Shown here one piece after another: positions 1 through 12,958 of a stretch of 64,000 nt of DNA. Made by a program: the position numbers and the translations under genes. Within the stretch, counting starts at the first letter, position 1, and the number at the start of each line of letters is the position of its first letter. Under the pieces are notes generated by a model that was not told the origin of the DNA, did no database searches, and saw nothing but the letters and a program-made list of their open reading frames with translations. The DNA is from Limnanthes douglasii subsp. nivea. Lineage: Eukaryota; Streptophyta; Magnoliopsida; Brassicales; Limnanthaceae. The stretch covers positions 104,417,278 through 104,481,277 of the forward strand of contig JAUPFV010000003.1 of assembly GCA_036936605.1 (NCBI GenBank), read 5' to 3'.

Positions 1-260
1 ATTCAACGTCATTGTTTATACTGTTCTAGGGTTTTATTCGAGTTTATCCTTTTTGTTGTTAGTTTATTGTCCAATGATATATACATAGGCGTGTTCTAGT
101 GATTGACCGATACTTTTTTTGCTGGAATTGTACTGGTCAAAATTGATGCTTCTGTTTATAAACTTCTATAACAGGCACATTTTAGATTCATCCTTGTCCT
201 AATATATTTTTTCTAGTACTAAATCAAATACGTCTTTGCTCTTTATTTTCTACCTGTCAG

Positions 261-3200
261 ATCCATTTCGTGAAGTAAGAAGGAAAAGAGATAAGAAGAA
301 AGAGGTATGAATCTTGTGCTCATCATTGCAATTTTGTTTATTTGTAAGCCCTTCTCTTAAGATATGTTCTGCTACCTACTTAGTATACCACTTAGGTGAT
401 ATAAAGGTTATTCATTTTTCATCCTGTAAGAAGACCAGCTAGAAAGTTTATAGCGTCTTTTCAATATGCTTGCACAATTTCAGGAATTTAGCTTTGGACT
501 ATCATCCCTATCATGGGATGTCACTTTAGAAATTTGGTCTTATATAACCTCTGAATATATAAATGCTATTTTCTCGTTCTCAGGAGCCCACACACCAAAG
601 CTACAGGAAGCAGTATGAGAATGGTGGTCACAGAATGAAATTGGTCACTTCAACTGATCATAATGTTCGAAGAGGAAGCAATGCCAGAAACACCTTCACG
701 GGTAATTTAATAGATAATTGATAAGCTTTTGCACATCACATGGTTCTTTGATGAGCTTATCTTCATTCTATGTGTGGATTTGTGTTTCATATCATATTTA
801 ATGTTTGGATACTGATCATTCAAATTGATGATGCTTGCTTGGTTCTCTGTTTTGTATCATCTTCAAGACTGCACGGAAATCTTGAACAGTCTATAGACAT
901 GCTATCTGTCAATTTTTATCTCTCAAGTGAAACAATTGCCTTAAAAATAGTCTGTCTGAACGAATTAGGGGTTTTAGATGCTCTATTTGTTGATTGAAAG
1001 TTGCTAACTAGTGCAGGAACCAATAGACAATTCCGAGTTGTTAAGGACAACCGAGCTAATATGAATGCAAGCAGAGAAGTGAAACCTTCTTTGCCGTCAT
1101 CGTTAACAATTCCTGATGAAAAAGTGGCTGTCAATGTCATTGAAAGAGGGTAAGTACATTTTGCAATTTCTACAACCTATGTCCTTGGTTTGTTGAGTTT
1201 GTGGGTTCACTAATCGTAACTTTTGCGGCAAAGGATCGTATGAAAATAGACATTCTTGTTCTGCTGTGTTGGCATTGTAGATTCACTAGGCCAAAGAATA
1301 TGGTATACTGAAATAATTTATGTTTTATACTAGTATAGAATGGGAGTTTTTTTGGGTGGTGAAAGACTCACGCATGTGGGATTTGGATTGGTGAGATACT
1401 GAATCAAAGGAAAATTTGATTTACATAAGAGAGGAATGTGCCTATACTCTTCTGTAATATCTCAAATGACTTTGTAGAACTTGGCATATGTTGATTATGT
1501 ATCTGCTTTCTTGCTGTGATAGTAGTTGTCTATGTATGCGTCTTGTAATTGTAACAAACAACTGATTCTCGCTCCATGGCTCTGCCAGCTCAACAGGAAT
1601 CCCAGGTGGTCAAAAGCCCTTCAGTGGAAGAAATTCGTTTCGGGCTCCAAACGGGCACTCACTACCTAGACGAAATGGAGATGTGCATTCAGGTAGCATT
1701 AAAAAAGATTTGGCGGAGGATAAACGAGCTGTTACTCCAAATGCTGTCGCAAAGGTGCAACCTATGAAGATTAACAAGTCTCAAGCTCATCCTTCAAATG
1801 CTGCATCAAACAGTTCTGTGACTGGTGTGTACTCCTCTTCCACAGATCCAGTTCATGTGCCATCCCCTGATTCTAGGTCATCACATGCTGTTGGAGCTAT
1901 TAGACGTGAAGTTGGAGTTGTGGGTGTACGCCGGCTACCTTCAGATAAGATGGAAAAAGGTTCATCTGTACCAAATGGGTCTCTGTCAACCATTCTGAAA
2001 AAAGATGGCTCTTCTGAATCTTATCAACACTTTTCGTCCATCGCAAAGGCTGACCAACTCAATCAAACTGTTGTGCAAGATTCTGTCATGCCCAGCATTC
2101 CTGCGAGCAGATCTCTATTTAGCACTCAGCATAGTAACAGGATGCACCAGGCTGGGGGTCATCAAAAAGGTATACCTACATTATTTCACTTTTGTGTAAA
2201 ATTCTTTGTTAAAATGGAAATCAGTACTCAGACCCTAGATCCTATAAGACCTAGTCACTAGATACTATAAGATTCAGTAACCAGGTCATCAAAAAGGTAT
2301 ACCTACATTATTTCACTTTCTTATGTGTAGTAGCCTCTCTTGAATCATAATTTTTTGCGGACCCTAGATCCTATAAAATTCAGTCACTAGATGAGTAGGT
2401 TGTTCTAAGTAATCCACTTGTGGCTCTTATTAGCAATAAGCCACGTTTCGAGCTGAGCTGAAATGTAAATGTTTCCTTGTTTGTCGAAAGACACTTTTGA
2501 TGCATTAAAACACTTCTATCACTTAAACAAACCTCTTTTATGTCTGATTGTCTTTTGTTATAATAGTCGAAGTAATCTATCTTTTCAGTTTTGAAAAGCT
2601 TAGGAGTTACACAGGCCTACTAGAGAATAAAACTTTCTTAGTTACGACTATGCATAAGTAAACTCTTTTGGTGGTAGAACTGACTAATTTGTTTGACCTT
2701 GTAGCTGTCACATATAACAAAGAGTGGAAACCTAAATCAAGCAAGAAACCCAATGTAAGTGGTCCTGGAGTGATTGGGACTCCTAAAAACTTAAGTTCTT
2801 CTACTGACAATAAGAAGTTGGTATCGGAGGCACCTGAGGTGCAGGATAAGCATTCTCTTGCTAAAACTGGTGACAGCCAGAAAGTAATCATCGCACATCA
2901 TATACGTGTGCCCAAGACGGATCGTGGCCGATTGATGTTTGGTAGTTTTGGTGCGGAGTTTGATTCTTCTGGGAGATTGGCATCTGGACTCCAAGAAGAT
3001 TGCATAACTGAAAACGGTGATGCGGAAGCCACTGCCAGGTTGGTGTTTTCATGTTAGTAGTTTTATTGGCAATTGGTTTATTTTTAGACTTGTTTTGGTG
3101 TGCATTCTTAATCTCATTGTAACACTGATGTTCATGGCAGTTTGACGATGTCTGCTCCAAAGATTTCAGACGATGGTACTGGGGGTTTTACAGCAGATAT

Positions 3201-5068
3201 TCTAGATGATAAAGTTAAACACCCTGCATCCGACGTACCATTGTCGAGTGCAGCATCTGAAGAACAGGTACTTGATAAAAAAGAGGCTTCATCTTCTCAG
3301 AATTTGGATAACTATGTGGATGTTGAACTGGTTCACGACAATCGTCCAACTTATACCCCAGAATCAAATCAGCGCCAAGATCCTCCTGAGTTGCCAACTT
3401 ATCCAGTGAGTTCACAGTTCAGATTAAATTCTTCTAACTTCTAGATTTCTATCCTCATCCTGCTTGAGAATCATATGTTTTAATACCATATACAATATTA
3501 CTGCATTAAAAATTGTTCTTCACAAAACTCTAAACCAAAAATTAATTGAAATTTGGCAATTGTTCACTTCTGCTACTTTTGTCGGCCCTTTTTGATATGC
3601 ATATGTGCTTGCAGGCATATAATCCTCAGAGTGGATATGATCTATCGTATTTCAGACCTACTATGGATGAAACTCTACATGCACAGGGACTACCACATCA
3701 TCAGGAGGTAAATGTAAATATAAAAATATTGATATGTAAAATAATTGATATTTGCTCCTTTTAAAAATTCATCGATTCTTTTGAACCGTAATTGTTTTCT
3801 TAATGGTACAACTTAGCACTCAAACTAATATGAGTTAACAAAAAGTTTCTTATTTTGACTGCAGAGCTTAAGCTCACATACAGCCAACAACATCCCTGCA
3901 TCTTCGATAGCCATGCAACAGCAGCAACAAGCACAAGTTCAACAGATGTATCCTCAGCAGCTTCACGTATCCCATTATGCTAATATCATGCCTTATAGAC
4001 CATTCGTTTCTCCGTTTTATGTCCCACAAATGGCTATGCCGGGGTATTCAGGTAATCAGGGATATCCACACCCATCAAATGGCAGCAGTTACGTGTTGAT
4101 GCCTGGAAGCAGTTCACATCTAAGTGCTAATGCTCTCAAGTATGGGATACAGCAATATAAACAAGTTCAGGTGGGTAATCCTACTGCGTTTGGAAATTAT
4201 GCAAACCCAACGGCCTATGCCTTGAATGCGCCTGGTGTAGTTGGTAATCCATCAGGACTCGAAGATTCATCTCGTCTCAAATATAAAGATGGAAACCTTT
4301 ATGTCCCAAATCGCCAGGTAACTTAGAACAATCGTTAAATTTTGGCAGTTGATTGGTGTTCAGTTTATAAAATAAGCAAATAAATGAGTTAGCTTGCATA
4401 TAAAAGTGATATATTTGGTTGTTTTGTGCATGATACAAAATAAAGATAATAGCTTGCATAGGAAAGTAATATATTTGGTTGTTTCGTGCATGATACAAAA
4501 TAAAGATAACTCTCAAGATTTAAAGCTACCTCCTAAACAAAATTAGAGACAACCTTTAGAAAAACTAAGAATATTTAGTTTTGTTCTTTTTAGATTTGTT
4601 TATTTTATATGCTTATATACTTTTTAAATAGTTATCCCGAACAACCCCTTTAACTATTGTTTTGTTATCGTAAACTGTCACAAGAGTAGTATTGCAAGAA
4701 CTCTTTGGAATATAACCCTCTTTTATGTGCTTAAACATCAGGCCGAGACCTCTGAAATGTGGATTCAAAACCCGAGGGAGGTTCAGGGTTTGCAAGCTGC
4801 ACAATATTACAATATCCAAGGGCAAACTCCTCATGGTACTTATATCCCGTCTCACAATGGCCATCCTTCATTTAATGCTGCTGCAGCCCAATCATCTCAT
4901 ATGCAATACCCAGGACTCTTCCACCCTACACAGCCTACGGCAATGCCTAATCCTCACCATATAGGTCCTGCTATGGGACCTAATGTTGCTCAAGCTGCTC
5001 CTGGTGCTCAAATTGGTGCATATCAGCAACCGCAGTTGGGCCATTTAAATTGGACGCCCAACTTCTGA
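261..5068 (+). CDS. GIP1L: GBF-interacting protein 1-like gene, 5'-truncated by the window
   Basis: Nine exons join in one frame: 261-304, 584-701, 1017-1149, 1589-2169, 2705-3038, 3141-3405, 3615-3707, 3865-4317 and 4742-5068 (stop TGA). All internal junctions are GT-AG and each split codon restores the frame. Together they encode about 781 residues of the C-terminal part. Bases 1-260 are intron, and the N-terminal exons, which in this family carry the DUF1296/GIP1_N domain, lie off the left edge. Visible landmarks are DPFREVRRKRDKKKE at the first junction, NKEWKPKSS near 2720, a Gln-rich stretch near 3913, Pro/Tyr/Met-rich low complexity (YANIMPYRPF, FYVPQMAMPGY) and a conserved end, LNWTPNF. 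GIP1 is known as a plant nuclear protein that enhances DNA binding by G-box bZIP factors. The function here is inferred from family resemblance. No coding break was seen, so the gene looks functional. Confidence 0.88.
2157..2318 (+). repeat. Duplicated exon end plus 5' splice site in a GIP1-like intron
   Basis: About 34 bp spanning the last 12 exon bases and the donor (AAAAAG/GTATACC) occur at 2157-2192 and again at about 2284-2318, 127 bp downstream inside the intron. The sequence between them also holds related repeats (CCCTAGATCCTATAA). The second copy keeps both an AG before it and a GT after it. Confidence 0.75.
4391..4510 (+). repeat. 60-bp tandem duplication in the last GIP1-like intron
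   Basis: Two adjacent 60-bp copies (4391-4450 and 4451-4510), each starting AGCTTGCATA and containing TATTTGGTTGTTT, differ at only a few bases. They lie in the intron between 4317 and 4742. Confidence 0.85.
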
Positions 5069-6430
5069 TTGATAAAATGAGAATCTAACCACCCTTTTGT
5101 GATGGATTCAAGTAGACATAGGAAGTTTTATACTTTCGTGTGAAAAATCAGTAATTAATTAAGGTGCATAAAGTATTTAAGGTTTGGTGAGTAGTTTATC
5201 TCCTGTCTTGTTTTTCTTTCATTTGGCATGGTTCTGTTTCTGGGCCTGGTAAATTTCTCATTTAACTATTTTTTTGAACCCAGATGGAAAAAAGTGTAAA
5301 TGAGTAGAGTAAATTATTGGACAAATAGGAAATGTTAATCTATTTTTTTTATAGTGTGTGAGCTTTCAAATGAAGGTGAAGTTATAAAGCTGGGGTTTCA
5401 GTGCAATTATTGGTAATATTAACAAAATTTTGACTATATATAATTTTGGTTTCAGCTATATGAATTTTTTGTTTTTGATTATTTTCACAGTTACTATACA
5501 CAATAGATGTGCATAACATTTAATGATTATGTAGGACTAGTATTATGAATGTTTTTATATTTTATATGTGAATAATATATTTAAAAATTTATATTATTAA
5601 CCAATTTATGGGATGTAGAAAGAAAAGAAATGGTTTAAAATAAAATAAAAGTGAAGAGTGGAGGAGGATCAAAAAGTGAACGAAAAACCCCACCATGATG
5701 TTTTGTGTGTAAGCTGTGTTTCCTTTTGTCAGAGTAAAATTAAAAAGTAACCGAGCAAGAATTAGAGTATAGACTAACTACTGCTTAGTAACAGTAATCT
5801 GTTTCTTTTGATGTGCTAATCAGAATCACTTTTCTTCCTAGGGATTACCCATTTATCTTTCCTTTTTACTTCATGTCGCGACGCCCACATTACCACTAGG
5901 CCTGCCAATATCTTTACGGTCTTTCAAACCGATTTTGTCTCATTCAACATTTGTTTTCTACTGGTATATTTTAATTCAGCTTCAGGATCGAATCTGACTT
6001 TGGATGTTCGGTTGTGCCAAAATTTTGAATATTAGAAATATGGTAAATCGATATCATTCCTGGCAGAGCAAGAGCAAGCAGTGTTCTAAGGGTTGAGTCG
6101 GCCAAAACAATCTCCCATAATTAACTATATCTTTTTATTCTATAATCAAATTTTATACCCTCTATTGATTTTGTATTGAGGTTGCTGGTTGATCTGTATG
6201 TCATAATAAAAAAACATAATCGATCAATTCATCAGTATGTCATAATAAAAAAACATAATCGATCATGTTGTTCATGTGAAAAAAGAGTTAAAGATTATAA
6301 TGCTGAATTGAGGAGATTCATGTGATTGTATAGTCATTTAGTCAACCTTAAATATCCTATATTAGAATATTTTATGAATATAATTGCTTTAAGCTTCGTG
6401 TGGTTTATAGGTATGTCGTAGATGGTTTTA
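5069..6430. other. 3' UTR and intergenic flank of the GIP1-like gene
   Basis: No gene was recognised. The first few hundred bases are the likely 3' UTR. The rest is AT-rich. A 31-bp string containing ATGTCATAATAAAAAAACAT is tandemly repeated at 6196-6226 and 6235-6265. Confidence 0.6.
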
Positions 6431-6850
6431 TTATGAGGAATCCATTTGGGAACTCAGTCAGCAGCTAGATTTTGTTCATGGTGAATATGTTTTAGAATCA
6501 TTTGGGGTTTGTTTAACTTTCTACAGGAGTCTAATAAGGGTGAAAGATACTTGAAGGATTTACTAGAGCTAAACATTTTTATTAATATAGTGAAATTAGA
6601 TTCCATATCAACTTGAAATAAGTTGTTCGAGTGACAGCAAGTTAATCCATCTAATAATGCTCTGGTTTATGCTATAATAGATGAGTTTTTGCCATAATAA
6701 TAATCTATACTTTGATTAGAACTCCAAGATGGTTTCTTATTATTATACAACTATTTGATTCTCCATTGGCCAAACAAGAGCCATCACAATTTAATTCATT
6801 CTATTCTTAGAGGGAGGGATCCATTTGACAAAGATTGGTGGTTTGGGGGT
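6430..6850 (-). pseudogene. LINE C-terminal RNase H remnant
   Basis: The - strand reads HIHHEQNLAAD near 6490-6450, matching the terminal H-x-x-REQN-x-AAD block of plant RNase H domains. Upstream are a degraded TRALLDGL helix segment and a VDMESN-like strand. The frame carries stops. The domain lies at the 3' end of the - strand LINE. Confidence 0.6.
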
Positions 6851-7799
6851 TGGTAAGTGGTTGAAACAGCCAAGTTCTTTAGCTGTTATAAGGTCACCAT
6901 ACCAATGCTTATAATTAAATAGATTAACACTCTCTAGTCTGACTAGAGTGTAAATTATTTTATCTATTAAATCCTTAGAGGAACTACATTTACCATTATA
7001 CTTTGAGTTATTTCTAGCTGAACAGATGGTCTAGTAAATAGTTGATGGAAGGATGCATCCGATGTGCGTTTGTCTATTTGTTGAAGTGAACCAATAATAT
7101 ATGGTATGGTTTAATGACATTTGTTGGCCTATTTTAATGTTGAATAATCATGAGAAGTACCTCCATATTTTCCAAGATATTTGACAATTGAAAAAAGATA
7201 AAGGATGGATTTAATATTTTTACATTACTGACATTTTGATGCCAGAGAATTTATTCTTGCATTATTGAATCAATAGAGATGTATCTTTTAGAAGTCTTCA
7301 TAAAAGAAAGGAAGTTATTGAAAGAAATGTTATTCCAATTTTTTTTGGTATAAGAATGATTTGGGATGACTGTTTTTTAAGGATTGCGAGGTTTTTTAAA
7401 GAGAAAGAGCCATCTAAAGAAACACCCCATATCAGAGTATTTATAATTATGATGTTTAGGTGATTCTTTGTATATCAGAGGGAAGAACATGTTCGTTAAG
7501 TTTTTCAATGTCCCAAGAGTTGTTAGAACATACTTCAGAGATTATATATCCTTTATACCATAAATTGTTTTCATTATATGATAAAGTGATAAAAGGATGT
7601 GAGTTGGTCCACTTTTCAAGCCATAAATATATTTGACCATTTCCTATTTCTAGAAAATATATTGCTAAGCAGTTTCTCTAATTTCTATTATTCTCTTCAA
7701 AGTTTTATAATCAGTTAATTTAATGTTTGTTCGGAGAGAATAAGATGATTAGTAGTATATATAATGCATTAAGTTAGACCACAAAGTTGTTTTCTCTCT

Positions 7800-8650
7800 G
7801 AAGTTCATCCAAAGCTTGCAAGTGAACGTTTGTTGGATATCATTTAATTTTCTTAAGTTCAACCCTTCATCATCATATGGTTTGCATATTGATGACCAAT
7901 TAGACCAAATTATTGATTGGTGATTATCTTTTGATCCCCAAATATATTTTTTAATTAAAAGGTTGTTTCATTTAATTATTGTTTTAGGAATAAGACTACT
8001 TTGCGTATAGAAAACATGGGGTTGCTAAGAGAACATATTGGACCAATGTCAATCTGCCTCCAAATGAAAGAGATTTATTAATAATTATGGTTCTTATCTT
8101 AATTACTAATTCATCAAAGTATTTTTTTTTTATTTTTTTTTATGTATATTGATACCTAAATACTTAAATTGATGATAACTATGATTGAAACCAAAGGTAT
8201 GCTTAATGTAATGAATTTTGTTTATATTCATTCAGAATAACGTTTCCTCATCTAGTGTGTTTGTTAATTTCATGAACTAGTTCTTGAGTTATTAAAACAT
8301 TTTCATTATTTTTTTTCTAAAAATACTCCATGTTTTAATGATATAATATTTGGTAGAATGTTGGCAAGCCTGTTGTTTATTATCTTTGATCTAATTATGT
8401 TGAAAATTGTAGAGTAATTGGTCTATAGTCTTGCCCGTTATTTGGGGATTATTTTTTTGGTATTAAACATATTGCAGTGGCATAAATGCCCATTGAAGCA
8501 ATGTTTCCATTCAAAATAAGCCGTTATGGCATTACAAAGATCATTTTTGATGATAGACCAGTAAGTTTGAAAGAATTTGAAGTTGAAACCATCAACTCTA
8601 AAGAAATTGTTTATGTTGAGAGATATAATTGAATTAAGAATTTCTTTCTC
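7800..8650 (-). pseudogene. LINE reverse transcriptase remnant
   Basis: The - strand keeps the N-terminal RT block (LIPKK followed shortly by YRPITLQ, near 8430-8480). Downstream, near 7860-7960, it keeps the thumb/connector block (KKYIWGSKDNHQS, then ICKPYDDEGLNL) typical of plant LINEs. Several frameshifts and stops break the reading frame. I could not place an intact YxDD box. Confidence 0.6.
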
Positions 8651-9141
8651 ATTAGGGAGAACCAGAAGATTATTGTTATCTTAGGCAATTAATATTTAAG
8701 AGATAATTTCTTTAATATCATCCAAGTTTGGATTACTTATTTGATAAGTTATAAGTTTTTGAAACGATTAATGGTTGAACCAACAATTCAGGTCTGATCT
8801 TCATTCAACTGACCATTTATTTTAATACCATTTATACATAGTTTTTTTCTTCACATAATTGTGAAACGTTTTAGAGTTCCTTTCTCTAGATCCAGCCCAC
8901 TTAGAGGAGTTATTCAGTTCCCACAAGACTTCTTCTCTAGCTAGAAGGTTCAAATTATTAGCCATGATGTTAGATAACTCAATTTGGGTTTCAATGGTAT
9001 TAGAGATTTCTATACAATTTTATGCATTTTTAACTTGATCTTCTGCATTAGCTATACTGTCAAATATATTCCCAAATACTTTTTTATTCCAAGTTTTTAA
9101 TTTGTGTTTTACTTTTTTCAAGTTAGACGAGAAAACACATA

Positions 9142-9560
9142 TTAGATTTCTAGTGTTATGTTTTTCCAGTTGGTTTCCACTTTGTTTAGGAAATCATTGT
9201 GAAGTCGGCACATGTCCAGTAAAAATATGAAATAAGGTTTAGGTATGTTGGTCAAATTAAACATTGATATATACAAAAGTGAATAATCTGATCTAGTTTT
9301 GACCATATGCTTCACCTTTTTATATGAAAGTAGTCTCTCCATGCATCATTATGTTATACCATGTCGAGATGTTTCCATTTAGAGGTGTTTGACCAAGTGT
9401 ATTTGGATCCAGAATAACCTAGATCTTCCAAATTGTAATCTAGAACCATATTGTTAAAATCATCTATTGCTCGATCAAGTGAATTATATGCCAGTTGTTC
9501 AGAGGCATTGGAGATTACATTAAAATCTTCAATAATCATCCATTCAAGTATGGATCCTTT
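9142..9560 (-). pseudogene. LINE endonuclease domain remnant
   Basis: The - strand reads EDFNVISNASEQ, then LGYSGSKYTWSN, the pattern of the exonuclease-endonuclease-phosphatase domain of plant LINEs (GDFN-x-E and the G-x-TWSN block). It continues in another frame with KTRSDYSLLYISMF, the usual RSDHSPL segment. The SDH histidine is now tyrosine and the frames are split, so no activity is expected. Confidence 0.72.
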
Positions 9561-9743
9561 GGAACGAGCAGTTTTAAAACCTCATAGAGAGTTACCTTTT
9601 GATATGGTAACTCTTTTGTTTAAGTTTCTATGATGTTCAAGTTTTTCAGAAGAATGTTTATGTACTGGAGATATAAGAAGGCTTCCTGAAGAGAGGACTT
9701 TTGATAATAAGATTAAAATTTGCATTGATGTACTTAATAAAGG

Positions 9744-10306
9744 TGTAAATAGTCAGACTCATTTATATTGGACCACAACTATTTAAGTATTCAAAGCTCA
9801 TGAGATATACTCATTTTGGTTCATAATAAGTTGCGTTTAAGGTTTTTCTTGACCAATATAATGAAAAATAATAATGATTACGAAAGAATAAAACAAAATA
9901 AATTTGATTGGGGAATTGATAACTTGTACAATCACTCAACTAGAATATTAGTTGAAATATTAATGTATAATTAATATTGCATTGAAAAATAAAAACAGCA
10001 TTTAATATTAAACAAAAAATTTCTAAAACCTCACTTAAACTAAGACATGTAAACCGGTAATAGATTGAACAAACTATACTAAAAATGATGACACTAACGA
10101 AGTAATAATTGGGTAGTTAGAATAAATAATATTCTATAACTACAAATTTTCTAAATAAAGACATAATGACCATTAATAAAATATTTATCCATTTTTTTTA
10201 TATCTTTAAAAATATTTGTCATCCACATTTTTTATATTTCTTTAACTTGTTTATAGATCATTTTTGGCTTCAGATCAAACCAAATCACTCTGAATTTTCT
10301 ACATCA
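9744..10306 (+). repeat. 5' LTR of element F, containing a MITE
   Basis: It begins TGTAAATAGTCAGACTCAT and ends TCTACATCA, just before the PBS. It is 563 bp against 280 bp for the 3' LTR. The excess matches the Stowaway-like insert at 9808-10063. Confidence 0.65.
9808..10063. mobile_element. Stowaway-like MITE inside the 5' LTR of element F
   Basis: The left end reads TTTTGGTTCATAATAAGTTG and the right end ACATGTAAACCGGTAATA. Both are degraded forms of the Stowaway terminus CTCCGTTTCATAATA. The interior shares AAAATAAATTTGATTGG and neighbouring sequence with the MITE at 61850-62095. A TA target fits at both ends. Confidence 0.6.
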
Positions 10307-10308
10307 AT

Positions 10309-10326
10309 AGGCGCCGTATGTGGGAA
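10309..10326 (+). other. Primer binding site of element F (degraded)
   Basis: AGGCGCCGTATGTGGGAA lies 2 bp after the 5' LTR. It is one base from the TGGCGCCGT start often seen in plant gypsy PBS sites. The priming tRNA was not assigned. Confidence 0.6.
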
Positions 10327-10379
10327 CTAAGTATATTTCCCAAGAAACCAAATCAAATTAGTAACTCAAACTAGATGAT

Positions 10380-12640
10380 TTCGAATTCTGGAGAGAGATT
10401 CGATCCATTTTTGGATGAGAAGTTAGAGATGAAGCATTCTCATGGACAATCTCTGTCCCTGACGGCTCCTACAACGCTTCCTATCGTACTCGTGTGAATG
10501 AATCAACAGTTAGAGGAGGAACAAACTAATAATTTTTGGTTGGTGCATGGCAAATTAATCTCTTATGCCCCAAAAGTCAAACCTATTGTGTAGACCGTGG
10601 ATGAAGTAGAAGGAGATGATATAAGTCTTGGAATGCTGAAAGACCATTTGCTAAAAGAAACCTAGAGCATGGAGCTTCCCTCAAAGGGTCTCGCAAATTA
10701 GGTAAAGAAAATGCACACCAAGGTTCTCAAACTGAAATAGGAAACGACGACAACATTGCCAAAACATAAGAAAAAGTTGAAATCCTACTTCAAGACATAA
10801 CCGAAGAGAGGAGAAGGTTAGGGAACCTCAGCTGGAGCATGAGGAGAAGATTGGAGAACTAGAAATTCCTCTAGTTGAGGACCATTACCTATTGGAACAC
10901 AACCAAGTTACATGCTATCTTAATTGGGGTAACAACAATTCCATGAAATTTACCCGAGATTCCAGAAAACTCAGTTTATCTCATCGACGGTTTTCTCCAA
11001 CCAATAACAAGTCATAACTTCTCAGTCGTGGATGCCCCAGAAAAACCTTTGTGCACAACTAGGTTATCCGTCGAAACTGGCATATGGACAACAAAAATAG
11101 CCGAAATGTGTAACATCTTAACAAAATTAGACGTAGGGTATCAACAAGATCTGACAAGATACAACAAGCCAACCATGCATGGTAAGAACCAGGCGCAAGA
11201 AAACCAGCACATCCAAGGATATCAATCAACTATGCCGAGGTACAATGCAAATCCGACAGAAGGAAAGTGGAAATGACTGTGGTTCCAGTAGTAATAACCA
11301 TTCATAAATAACTTCAACAACTTATTTGAGGATGAATAATCCTGACCTAATGAAAAGTTCCCCCCAAAGACCCCAAATACATAGTACAACATTATGCCAC
11401 CATTATTTGACAACTAAAAGGTGAACAAGTACTACGATAAAAGAGACCAAAAGCATCACATTCATCAGTTCAACATTGAGATGTTATAGTATGAAAATTA
11501 TGATATAATAAAATACCGAGCCTTCACCATACACTACGAGGAAGTGCCAAGCAGTAGTACAATATTCTTTCAAAAGGCTACATAAAAAAATATAAGATGT
11601 TTCAGACAAGATTCAGAAAACATTTTTTGTTCAAAAAAGATTAAGAGAGATACAAATTACATAATCCATTGCAAGTAAAAGTCTAATGAAATTATTAGGA
11701 AGTACACCAATCGTTTCATAGAAGAAAAATCCCAAGTACAAAATTTCCATGATCAGGTGGTTGTAGTTGCATTCAGGCAAGAATTTAGATAAAGTTAATT
11801 ATCTAACGTAGTAATAATGAAAAAAACCCTAATATGCAGAAATCTATTATCTTAGTTGGAGCATATATCAAAGTAGATGAAGTTGATAGAGCAAAAAAAG
11901 TAAGGGATACTAAAATCTAGCCACATGTCCTTCTGTTAATTAGACATACACAGTGGCCCAAAATAACACAAATAATGACACGCCAATGAACACAAATGCT
12001 TCAACTTTGTCCAGACCAAGAACCAATTAATTCCAACGTTACAAGGGAAATTCTAAAAGTGGTTACAACATCAACAATAGCAAGATAATTGACTATCTCG
12101 CGAGAGAACCATTTTATGAGCTGACCAAAACATTGCTGACAATCAACAAAAAGATGAAGGATATCATGAAATACAATCAACCTAAAAAGTACATAGAGTA
12201 AGGGAACACCAAGATAAAAAAAATACTGTAACTTTCGTAACTGGTCATTTTAATGAGTTTATTGGGCTTTTCAAGTAAGCTTAGGTGATGAAGGAAAACT
12301 TAATGAATTTATGAAGAAAAAAAGAGAGGAGTCGATTCAAGGTTTCATAGAGAATGTAAATAAAGATATGGCCCCGAACAAGGAACAAAGAGTATTGTAT
12401 ACAAATAATACACAGTGGCCGAAAACGGATAAAGAAGGATACCTATATCCAAATATGCACAGACAAACAATTAGCATGATTATCAAATAAGAGCCATACT
12501 ATGGAGTTTGAAAAAAGTCAATAATGAGGTATACATAAAATATAAATGTGGCGTGTGAAGTGAAAACGTCTCCATACTTATACCAAAATCCATATTAAAA
12601 AATATCATTCTCGAATGATGACTTAAGAGGATTCGCATCT
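10380..12640 (+). pseudogene. Presumed gag region of element F, unrecognisable
   Basis: This is the interval between the PBS and the protease remnant, where gag should lie. Reading fragments are short (the longest starts at 11028, 82 codons, with a Gln-rich tail). I see no clear capsid block or CCHC knuckle, so the assignment rests on position alone. Confidence 0.3.
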
Positions 12641-12667
12641 CCCCTTGATAATGTAATATTAATAAAA

Positions 12668-12946
12668 GTGAAGTTAGCCGGAGTAGAATTCAAAAGATTA
12701 ACGATCGACACTTACAACTTGACAAACATCTTATACAGATATACCTATGAAAGGATGAGAGGAACCCTAGTGTTGAAACCAAGTCAAAGAATATTTACTG
12801 GTTTCACAAGAGAAAATGCAACTGTCTCAAATGAGCTAATTTTGGATGTTACTCTCGACAAAAAAGTTAAAAAAGGTACAATGTTTATTCATGGTGGTAA
12901 ATTCACCACCATCTTATATTATCATATTAAGATGGTATTGGCTTGA
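12668..12946 (+). pseudogene. Retroviral-type aspartic protease remnant (element F)
   Basis: Ninety-two codons are open and read FKRLTIDTYNLTNILYRYTY, then FTGFTRENATVS. This lines up with the protease of element A (ILVDTGSSASILFL, then VGFTGSSTDAIG). The catalytic D-T-G has become D-T-Y, so the enzyme would be dead. It sits between the presumed gag and the RT, as expected for a gypsy pol. Confidence 0.65.
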
Positions 12947-12958
12947 TCAGGTGCACGT

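Larger units (their letters stand above)
6430..9650 (-). mobile_element. Degenerate plant LINE (L1-type) with a C-terminal RNase H
   Basis: Read on the - strand, the order is endonuclease (about 9650-9140), reverse transcriptase (about 8650-7800) and RNase H (about 6850-6430). That is the order of ORF2 in plant L1-type LINEs that carry RNase H. Frames are broken by many stops and indels, so this is a fossil. No ORF1 and no poly(A) tail were identified. The 5' side ends close to the LTR of element F at 9744, so the LINE is either 5'-truncated or cut by that insertion. The boundaries are estimates from where similarity fades. Confidence 0.72.
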
